Assembly: GCF_018224955.1 (NCBI RefSeq)
Contig: NZ_JAGTUU010000010.1
Location: forward strand, 62,001-126,000
Direction of reading: 5' to 3'
DNA: 64,000 nucleotides
Source of the DNA: Thetidibacter halocola
GTDB taxonomy: Bacteria > Pseudomonadota > Alphaproteobacteria > Rhodobacterales > Rhodobacteraceae
Made by a program: the position numbers and the translations under genes. The first letter of the stretch is position 1. The number at the start of each line of letters is the position of its first letter. The notes under the pieces are model-generated. The model made no database searches. It was given only the letters and a program-made list of their open reading frames with translations, and had not been told where the DNA came from. Below, in pieces: positions 16,469 to 24,082 of this stretch.

Positions 16469-16693
16469 TCAGCCCATGAGGTCGCGAAAGACATGCGGCA
16501 GGATGCCCTCGCGGTCGATGCCCAGATGGGCCAGTTCCTCGTCGCTGGAGGCCTCGAGCGCGATGATCTGGGGCAGGCGCGCGCGCCGGATTCGGCCGGG
16601 ATTGAAGCCGAATCCGACTCCGGTCAGGAAAAGGTCGATGCGTGGCCCAAGGGCGTCATGGCCCATGGCGATCCGCACGTTATCAGTCGGCAT
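16469..16693 (-). CDS. Small protein with DUF1127-like C-terminus
   Basis: A 74-residue protein preceded by a strong AGGAGGT at ideal spacing. The C-terminal part (ASSDEELAHLGIDREGILPH) follows the DUF1127 pattern seen in CcaF1 (LSDRELADLGLSRCDL), while the N-terminal part contains a Gly/Phe-rich stretch (GVGFGFNPGRIRR). It lies between folE2 and trkH. The family link is my inference; the function is unknown. Confidence 0.65.
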   Translation of the reverse strand: MPTDNVRIAMGHDALGPRIDLFLTGVGFGFNPGRIRRARLPQIIALEASSDEELAHLGIDREGILPHVFRDLMG

Positions 16694-16808
16694 TTCGGAA
16701 ACCTCCTGTCTGGCGATCGGTTTCCTCCCACCCGGGCAGCATGGGGCAAAAGGCTTGCCCACCGGTAAACACGGCTGCGTGACCACGGCCCGCCAGGGCC
16801 CGTTGCAC

Positions 16809-16838
16809 AAAAAAAGCGCCCGCCGGAGGGGCGGGCGC
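16809..16838 (-). terminator. Rho-independent terminator of folE2
   Basis: Read leftwards, a perfect 9-bp GC stem (16830-16838 with 16816-16824) is followed by seven T residues, 24 bases after the folE2 stop. Confidence 0.85.
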
Positions 16839-16861
16839 ATGTTGTGCGGTCGGGAAAGCGA

Positions 16862-17962
<1,101 letters not shown>

Positions 17963-17999
17963 GGATCAGGCCCCCTCGCATGTCGTTGACTTGTTCTTG

Positions 18000-18028
18000 A
18001 GATAGGTATCGCGAACCGCGATGTCCAA
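18000..18028 (-). promoter_or_regulatory. Candidate folE2 promoter with palindrome in the spacer
   Basis: Leftward: TTGGAC (18028-18023), a 17-base spacer, and CTATCT (18005-18000). The palindrome ATCGCG-GTT-CGCGAT (18022-18008) fills nearly the whole spacer, the position expected for a repressor or a DNA-distorting activator. Confidence 0.45.
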
Positions 18029-18086
18029 TTTCTACAAGTGTTACGATGGGCAAATGGTTCCGGATCACTCTTTCCGCGACCCGACG

Positions 18087-19262
18087 CTAGATAGCGTCAA
18101 GCCCGCGCAGCAGGTCCTCGACCAGGTCGGCGCTGTCCTCCAGCCCCACCGACAAGCGGATCAGCCCGTCTCCGATGCCCAGACCGGCACGCTGTTCGGG
18201 CGTCAGGCGCTGGTGGGTAGTCGTGGCGGGATGCGTCGCGATCGACTTGGCATCCCCGAGGTTGTTGGAAATCACGATGATTTCCAACGCGTTGAGCAGG
18301 CGGAAGGCGGCGTCCTTGCCGCCCTTGACCTCGAGCGCCAGCATCGTGCCGCCCGTTCCCAGTTGGCTTTGCGCCAGGGTGTGTTGCGGATGGCCGGGAA
18401 GGCCCGGATAGATCAGCCGCGACAGTTTGGCATGGCCGTCAAGCGCCTCGGCAATGGCTTGCGCGCTCTGGGCCTGTGCACGTACGCGCAGGTCCAGCGT
18501 CTCCATCCCCTTGAGCAGCACCCATGCGTTGAACGGGCTCAGCGAGCCGCCGGTGTGCTTCATGTAGGGTTCGACCACCTTGCGGATATGCTGCTGCGTA
18601 CCCAGGATCACGCCACCCAGGCAGCGCCCCTGCCCGTCGATATGCTTGGTCGCGGAATAGATCACCACGTCGGCGCCCTGTGCGATGGCATCCGAGAAGA
18701 TCGGCGTCGAGAACACGTTGTCGACGATAACCGTGGCGCCGACCGCATGGGCCAGTTCTGCCACGCCGGCGATGTCGACCAGTTCCAGCGTCGGGTTCGA
18801 CATCGATTCAAAGAACACCGCCTTGGTCCCGGGGCGAATGGCGGCACGCCACTGGTCGAGATCGGCGCCGTCGACAAAGCTCACCGAAACGCCATAACGG
18901 GTCAGGATTTCTTCGAGGATATACAGGCAGGATCCGAACAGGGCGCGGGCCGAGACCACATGATCGCCCGCCCGCAGCATAGAGCACAGCGCACCATTGA
19001 CCGCCGCCATGCCCGAAGCGGTGGCAAAGGCGTCCTCGGCCCCTTCGAGCAGGGCGATGCGCTCTTCGAACATGCGGACGGTCGGGTTGCCGTAGCGGGC
19101 ATAGATGAACTCGTCGTCGCCCGCCTTGATGAATCGCGCCTCGGCGGCCTCGGCGGTGTCATAGACGAAACCCTGGGTGAGAAAGATCGCCTCGCTGACC
19201 TCGCCCCATTGGCTGCGCCTTGTGCCGCCATGCACCAGGTTCGTGCGTTTGCCTTTTGCCAT
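18087..19262 (-). CDS. metZ: O-succinylhomoserine sulfhydrylase
   Basis: A 391-residue PLP enzyme of the Cys/Met metabolism family that makes homocysteine from O-succinylhomoserine and sulfide. The PLP lysine is in SATKHIDGQG (near residue 205), and FIYARYGNPTVRMFE is the usual N-terminal signature. The leader carries a SAM-II riboswitch and a terminator-like hairpin, so expression should fall when S-adenosylmethionine is plentiful. GAGGAA precedes the ATG. Confidence 0.93.
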   Translation of the reverse strand: MAKGKRTNLVHGGTRRSQWGEVSEAIFLTQGFVYDTAEAAEARFIKAGDDEFIYARYGNPTVRMFEERIALLEGAEDAFATASGMAAVNGALCSMLRAGDHVVSARALFGSCLYILEEILTRYGVSVSFVDGADLDQWRAAIRPGTKAVFFESMSNPTLELVDIAGVAELAHAVGATVIVDNVFSTPIFSDAIAQGADVVIYSATKHIDGQGRCLGGVILGTQQHIRKVVEPYMKHTGGSLSPFNAWVLLKGMETLDLRVRAQAQSAQAIAEALDGHAKLSRLIYPGLPGHPQHTLAQSQLGTGGTMLALEVKGGKDAAFRLLNALEIIVISNNLGDAKSIATHPATTTHQRLTPEQRAGLGIGDGLIRLSVGLEDSADLVEDLLRGLDAI

Positions 19263-19278
19263 CGTTCCGTTCCTCAAC

Positions 19279-19311
19279 AAAAAAGCCCCATCGCGGTCTC
19301 GCGAAAGGGGC
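19279..19311 (-). terminator. Terminator-like hairpin in the metZ leader
   Basis: GGCCCC and CGCG blocks pair with CGCG and GGGGC, followed by six T residues that end 17 bases before the metZ start. Its place between riboswitch and gene suggests SAM-dependent attenuation, although SAM-II switches are usually thought to act on translation. Confidence 0.7.
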
Positions 19312-19321
19312 CCCTCCGTCC

Positions 19322-19380
19322 GACCTCTTTAGCGGCATGTTTAACGTGGCCCGCAATCCGGTTAACAAATCGCCACGGGG
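19322..19380 (-). ncRNA. SAM-II riboswitch
   Basis: The leftward strand contains the SAM-II core: CGTGGCGATTTG, a short linker with ACCGG, TTGCGGGCCACGTTAAACA, then GCCGCTAAAG. CGTGGC pairs with GCCACG to form P1, and the A-rich 3' part forms the pseudoknot. It is the known aptamer class upstream of metZ and metA in alphaproteobacteria. Confidence 0.93.
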
Positions 19381-19383
19381 GGG

Positions 19384-19412
19384 GGATTACGGCTTTGACG
19401 GGCCAAGTGCAA
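19384..19412 (-). promoter_or_regulatory. Candidate promoter of the metZ leader
   Basis: TTGCAC (19412-19407) and TAATCC (19389-19384) are separated by 17 bases. Transcription would start within a few bases of the first P1 strand of the SAM-II aptamer. Confidence 0.55.
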
Positions 19413-19502
19413 GGGTGTTGCGCATGGAGCGCACGCATCGTCACGCAGCTGTAACCAAAGCTTCACGGCTTCGTCGCAGCCTTTGCCTAAGGCGGCCACA
19501 AC

Positions 19503-20450
19503 ATGTCGTGGAGCGTGAGGATGCCCATACTACGCATCTCGACCGGAGAGACAGGTCCCCGCCTGCATGGTGTCAGTGCGCCACTGCTGCCCGCATTGCG
19601 CCACGCCCTGTCCGCGGATCCCGGCCCGGTCACGGTGATGATCCACGGGTTCAAGTATCAGCCCGGCCATCCCCGGCATTGCCCGCATGAGTCGCTCCTG
19701 TCGCGCCGCCCGGCCATCACCAGCCCGCGCATCGTCAGCTGGCCCCGGCGGCTGGGCCTGCGCGGCCAGCCGGGCGAGGGGCTTGGCCTGTCCTTCGGCT
19801 GGACGGCGCGCGGGTCGATCTGGCATGCTTGGCGCGCCGCGGATGCGGCGGGCGCGCAGTTGGCCGTTCTGCTGGGGCAGTTGGCGCGCCTTGCACCGGG
19901 AAGGCCGGTGCACCTGGTCGCCCATTCGCTGGGCGTGCGCGTGGCTCTGGCGGCGCTGGCGCGGTCCGCGCCCGGTGCGGCGACCCGCGCCATCCTGATG
20001 ACCGGGGCCGAGTATCGGGCCACCGCCGACCATGCCTTGCGCAGCCCGGGCGGCGCCGCCTGCACCGTGCTGAACGTCACCAGCCGAGAGAACGACCTGT
20101 TCGACTTCCTGCTGGAACGGCTGGTGTCTCCCCCGGTGGCCGGCGACCGCGTGCTAGGCCACGCGCCGCTCGACCTGCCGCATGTCGCGACGCTGCAACT
20201 GGACGACCCGCAAAGCCTGGCCGCCCTGCGCGGGGCGGGTTTTGCCATCGGGGCGCCGCAGCAGCGGGTCTGCCACTGGTCGCCCTACCTGCGGCCCGGC
20301 GCCTTTCCGCTCTATCGCGCGTTCCTGTCCGGACGGCTGGAGATGGCGCGCCTGCGCGCGATCCTGCCCGGCGAGACCGCGCCGCGCTGGTCGCGCCTGC
20401 GCCCGGCCCTGCCCGGCCTGCCCCTACCCCGGCCCTTGCCGCTGCGCTGA
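19503..20450 (+). CDS. Alpha/beta hydrolase-like protein
   Basis: A 315-residue protein with alpha/beta hydrolase marks: the oxyanion region VMIHGFKYQPG and the nucleophile elbow AHSLGVRVAL (S in HSLG). The substrate cannot be told. The C-terminus is Pro/Arg/Leu-rich. An alternative start is the ATG at 19521 (MPILRIST). It precedes the Kef antiporter by about 100 bp and may be independent of it. Confidence 0.65.
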   Translation: MSWSVRMPILRISTGETGPRLHGVSAPLLPALRHALSADPGPVTVMIHGFKYQPGHPRHCPHESLLSRRPAITSPRIVSWPRRLGLRGQPGEGLGLSFGWTARGSIWHAWRAADAAGAQLAVLLGQLARLAPGRPVHLVAHSLGVRVALAALARSAPGAATRAILMTGAEYRATADHALRSPGGAACTVLNVTSRENDLFDFLLERLVSPPVAGDRVLGHAPLDLPHVATLQLDDPQSLAALRGAGFAIGAPQQRVCHWSPYLRPGAFPLYRAFLSGRLEMARLRAILPGETAPRWSRLRPALPGLPLPRPLPLR

Positions 20451-20554
20451 GACGGGGCATATCGAAGCAAGCGCCAGCATTTTCCGGCGCGCCATGTTGC
20501 GTTTCCACGACGGCGCACCGCATCATGGAGGCAAGGCACAAGAAAAGAGGCACC

Positions 20555-22435
20555 ATGGATTCTTTCCTGCTTCAGGGCACCATCTTTCTCGCGGCGGCGG
20601 TCATCACCGTCCCCGTGGCGGCGCGGCTTGGCCTTGGATCGGTCCTGGGATACCTGCTGGCCGGGTTGATCATCGGACCGGGTCTTGGCCTTGTCGCCCA
20701 TACCGAGGATCTGCTGCACTTCGCCGAATTCGGCGTCGTGATGATGCTGTTCATCATCGGGCTGGAACTGGAGCCTCGGGCGCTCTGGGACATGCGGCAC
20801 CGGCTGGTGGGCCTGGGGGGGCTCCAGATCCTGCTGACGATGGGCGCGGTGGTCGCATGCGGCAACGCGCTGGGCCTCGCCTGGCAGACCTCGCTGGCGG
20901 TGGGCATGATCCTGGCGCTGTCTTCGACGGCGATCGTGCTCCAGACCCTGAACGAGAAGAAGCTGATGCAGACGCCCGGCGGGCGGTCTGCCTTTTCGGT
21001 GCTGCTGACGCAGGACATCGCGGTGATCCCGATGCTGATCGCCCTGCCCCTGCTGGAAGTGGCGCGCGTGGCGACGCTGTCGAACGATGGGTCGATCAAC
21101 CGGCCGCCCGTACCCGAGGAAGCCCACCACGCGATCTCGCTGGTCGAAGGGCTGCCGGGCTGGGGGGTCGCGCTGGTGACGCTGGGCGTGATCGCAGGTC
21201 TGATCCTGTCGGGCGTCTACGGCGCGCGGCCGCTTTTCCGCTACATCCACGGCTCGCGCCTGCCAGAGATGTTCACCGCCGTGGCTCTGCTGATCGTGGT
21301 GGGTATCGCCCTGCTGATGACGATGGTCGGCCTGTCGCCCGCGTTGGGCACTTTCCTCGCCGGCGTGGTTCTGGCCAACTCGGAATTCCGGCACGAGCTG
21401 GAATCCGACATCGAACCGTTCAAGGGCCTGCTTCTGGGCCTGTTCTTCATCACCGTGGGCGCCGGGATCGACGTGGCCTCGTTCCTGCGGGAACCCGCGA
21501 TCATCATGGGCCTGGCGCTGGGCCTGATCCTGCTCAAGGGCGCCATCCTCTACGGTCTGGGCTATGCGTTCGGCCTGCGGCGGCGGAACCTGTGGCTGTT
21601 CACGCTGGGTCTGGCCCAGGCCGGCGAATTCGGCTTTGTCCTGATTTCCTTCGCCTTGTCACTGAACGTGCTGACCGATGGCCTGGGCGGGCGGCTGCTT
21701 CTGGTGATCGCCATCAGCATGCTGATCACCCCGCTGCTGTTCATACTGTATGACTACCTGTCGTCCCGCATGGCCGACCGCGAGGACGCGCCAGAACCCG
21801 ACGAGATCGACGAGGAAGGGCCCGTCATCATCGCCGGAATCGGCCGCTTCGGCCAGGTGGTCAACCGGCTGGTGCAGTCCACCGGCCACAAGACGGTGGT
21901 ACTGGACCACGACATGCAGACCATCCAGCTGATGCGGCGTTTTGGCTACAAGGGCTTTTTCGGCGACCCGACGCGGCCTGAACTGCTGAACGCCGCCGGG
22001 TTGGGCAATGCCAAGGTGCTGGTCGCCGCGCTGGACGATCCCAAGTCGGTGACCAAGCTGGTGGCCTATGCCCGCCGCCTGCGCCCCGACCTGCATATCG
22101 TGGCCCGCGCACGGGACCGGACCCATGTCTATCAGCTTTACCGGGCCGGGGCCGACGACATCGTGCGCGAGATGTTCGACAGTTCACTGCGTGCAGGGCG
22201 CTACGTGCTGGAGAACATCGGCATGAGCGACTACGAGGCCGCCCTCGCCGAGGAAACTTTCTACTACCATGACCGCGAGACCGTGCGCGAACTGGCCGAA
22301 CTGTGGGACCCGTCGCTGCCGGCGGATCAGAACCACGCCTATATCGAGCGTGCCAAGGAACTGGAAAAGGACCTGGAAACCGCGCTGTTCACCGCGCTGG
22401 AGAACCGCGCCAAGCAGGACCAGAACGCCGCCTGA
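20555..22435 (+). CDS. Kef-type K+/H+ antiporter with NAD-binding domain
   Basis: A 626-residue CPA2 transporter: 12-13 membrane segments fill residues 1-400 (with LTQDIAVIPML typical of CPA2), then a Rossmann TrkA-N domain starts near residue 423 (VIIAGIGRFGQVVNRL). Kef systems release K+ and acidify the cytoplasm under electrophile stress, gated by glutathione adducts. No KefF/KefG ancillary gene is adjacent. The ATG at 20555 follows AGAGG; an upstream ATG at 20525 is less well placed. Confidence 0.88.
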   Translation: MDSFLLQGTIFLAAAVITVPVAARLGLGSVLGYLLAGLIIGPGLGLVAHTEDLLHFAEFGVVMMLFIIGLELEPRALWDMRHRLVGLGGLQILLTMGAVVACGNALGLAWQTSLAVGMILALSSTAIVLQTLNEKKLMQTPGGRSAFSVLLTQDIAVIPMLIALPLLEVARVATLSNDGSINRPPVPEEAHHAISLVEGLPGWGVALVTLGVIAGLILSGVYGARPLFRYIHGSRLPEMFTAVALLIVVGIALLMTMVGLSPALGTFLAGVVLANSEFRHELESDIEPFKGLLLGLFFITVGAGIDVASFLREPAIIMGLALGLILLKGAILYGLGYAFGLRRRNLWLFTLGLAQAGEFGFVLISFALSLNVLTDGLGGRLLLVIAISMLITPLLFILYDYLSSRMADREDAPEPDEIDEEGPVIIAGIGRFGQVVNRLVQSTGHKTVVLDHDMQTIQLMRRFGYKGFFGDPTRPELLNAAGLGNAKVLVAALDDPKSVTKLVAYARRLRPDLHIVARARDRTHVYQLYRAGADDIVREMFDSSLRAGRYVLENIGMSDYEAALAEETFYYHDRETVRELAELWDPSLPADQNHAYIERAKELEKDLETALFTALENRAKQDQNAA

Positions 22436-22446
22436 CGGCAGCGCAC

Positions 22447-22477
22447 AAAAAAAGCCGCGCCCGTCACGGGGCGCGGC
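22447..22477 (-). terminator. Rho-independent terminator of carD
   Basis: Leftward: a perfect 9-bp stem (GCCGCGCCC with its mirror) and a 6-base loop, followed by seven T residues. It lies between the convergent carD and Kef genes. Confidence 0.85.
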
Positions 22478-22499
22478 GATCAGTCGTTCTTACCAGAAA

Positions 22500-23009
22500 T
22501 CAGGCCGCGCGGCGGCCAAGGACATCGTCCACCTGCTTGGCGGCGGCGACCTCGTCTCCGCCGGAGACGGCGGCCACTTCGCGGGTCAGACGCTCCAGCG
22601 CGGCCTCGTAGAGCTGACGCTCGGAATAGGACTGCTCACGCTGGTCGTCCGCACGATGCAGGTCGCGCACGACCTCGGCGATCGCGATCAGGTCGCCCGA
22701 GTTGATCTTCTGCTCATACTCCTGGGCGCGGCGCGACCACATGGCGCGCTTGACCTTGGCCTTGCCTTTGAGCGTCTTCATCGCCTGATCCACCACGTCG
22801 GGCGAAGAGAGCGAACGCATACCGACTTCCGTTGCCTTGTTCGTCGGAACCCGCAGGGTCATCTTGTCCTTCTCGAACGAGATGACGAACAGTTCGAGGC
22901 TGATGCCAGCGATCTCCTGCTCTTCGATCGACACGATCTGTCCGACGCCATGCGCCGGATAGACCACGTAATCGTTGGGACGGAACTCGGATTTCTTCGC
23001 TTTGGTCAT
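22500..23009 (-). CDS. carD: CarD-family RNA polymerase-binding regulator
   Basis: A 169-residue transcription factor. The N-terminal RNAP-interacting Tudor-like domain is recognised by DYVVYPAHGVGQIVSIEEQE, and the rest is the helical DNA-contacting domain (AMWSRRAQEYEQKINSGD). CarD stabilises open complexes, notably at promoters lacking a good -10 extension, and is widespread in alphaproteobacteria. GAGGA precedes the ATG. A 300-bp gap separates it from fdxA and holds its promoter. Confidence 0.92.
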   Translation of the reverse strand: MTKAKKSEFRPNDYVVYPAHGVGQIVSIEEQEIAGISLELFVISFEKDKMTLRVPTNKATEVGMRSLSSPDVVDQAMKTLKGKAKVKRAMWSRRAQEYEQKINSGDLIAIAEVVRDLHRADDQREQSYSERQLYEAALERLTREVAAVSGGDEVAAAKQVDDVLGRRAA

Positions 23010-23310
23010 GTTGTTTCGGTCCTCACAACTCGCCCGCATCGCGGCATCGGATGAGCAAGGGAGCACCATCAGGCGACAAGAAAGTGAGCGCGGATCCCTT
23101 TGATCCCCGTTCACCCGATCTGATCGTCGATGGTTAGGCCCCCTGGTGCAGCTTCACCCGGTGCATGGTGCATGGCATATTCATATATGCAAGATAATAC
23201 CATAAACCGAGGGCACTTGATAGCGGCACGAGAAAACCCGCTTAATCCCGCCTTTTCAGACGGATAGCGCGCCTTCCTAAAGTGCCGCGAGCGGTCGCCC
23301 GCCGAATCGC
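23010..23310. other. Gap between fdxA and carD
   Basis: No gene is seen in these 301 bases. A leftward TATTAT (23199-23194) with TCAAGT 15 bases upstream may be the carD promoter. A small inverted repeat GCATAT-TCAT-ATATGC lies at 23175-23190, next to short direct repeats of GGTGCAT. Confidence 0.4.
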
Positions 23311-23649
23311 TCAGCCGCCCTGGCCGGGCGTTTCGCTGAAATACTTCTCCAGCTTTCCGGTCTCTCCATCTCGGTCCTCGGCCTCGGGCAAAGGGTCCTT
23401 GCGGGTGATGATGACAGGCCAGGCCTCGGAGTATTTCCGGTTGAACTCCACCCACTTTTCCATGTCCGGTTCGGTATCGGGGCGGATCGCGTCGGCGGGG
23501 CATTCAGGCTCGCAGACGCCGCAATCGATGCATTCGTCCGGATGGATGACCAGCATGTTCTCGCCCTCGTAGAAGCAATCCACGGGACAGACTTCGACAC
23601 AGTCCGTGTATTTGCAGGCGATGCAGTTGTCGGTCACCACGTAGGTCAT
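23311..23649 (-). CDS. fdxA: 7Fe-type ferredoxin
   Basis: A 112-residue ferredoxin with one 3Fe-4S and one 4Fe-4S site: Cys pattern [17 protein letters not shown] and then [12 protein letters not shown]. The C-terminal extension typical of FdxA follows. It carries electrons in the cytosol; the partner is unknown. GGAAGAG precedes the ATG. It lies between the S4 protein gene and carD, all leftward. Confidence 0.93.
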   Translation of the reverse strand: MTYVVTDNCIACKYTDCVEVCPVDCFYEGENMLVIHPDECIDCGVCEPECPADAIRPDTEPDMEKWVEFNRKYSEAWPVIITRKDPLPEAEDRDGETGKLEKYFSETPGQGG

Positions 23650-23703
23650 GGGGTCTCTTCCATCCGATGCGCGTCTCGGGTCTAGCTAGACCAGAGGCGG
23701 GGA

Positions 23704-24081
23704 TCATTCAAGCGCATCGGGCCACGACTTTTCGAGCATGCGGCGATCGCGCTTGGTCGGGCGCCCACCCGCCTCGGCCTGGGGCGCCGACAGGTCAGGC
23801 TCGCGCGGTTTCGGCGGGTCCAGGTCGTGGTAGAGCGCCTGCGCCTCGGGGGCCGGGCCGCGGCGTTCACCGAGCGCGACGACACGGATCACCCGCACGT
23901 CGCGCGCCTGCGAAAAGGTCAGGACATCGCCGGGACCGACGGCAAAGGCGGGCTTTGCCACCGGCTGCCCGTTCACACGCAGCCCGCCCGAGACAGCCTT
24001 TGCGGCCAGGCTGCGCGTCTTGAAGAAGCGCGCATGCCATAGCCACTTATCGATCCGGAGCTTCGACCCGGCGCCGGTCAA
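23704..24081 (-). CDS. S4 RNA-binding protein, Hsp15/HslR-like
   Basis: A 125-residue protein with an S4 domain at residues 8-70 (LRIDKWLWHARFFKTRSLAA, then GGLRVNGQPVAKPA), as in Hsp15, which binds stalled 50S subunits. The basic C-terminal tail may contact RNA. The only sensible start is a TTG at 24081, one base after the helicase stop, so translation probably depends on coupling to the helicase. Confidence 0.85.
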   Translation of the reverse strand: MTGAGSKLRIDKWLWHARFFKTRSLAAKAVSGGLRVNGQPVAKPAFAVGPGDVLTFSQARDVRVIRVVALGERRGPAPEAQALYHDLDPPKPREPDLSAPQAEAGGRPTKRDRRMLEKSWPDALE

Positions 24082-24082
24082 T

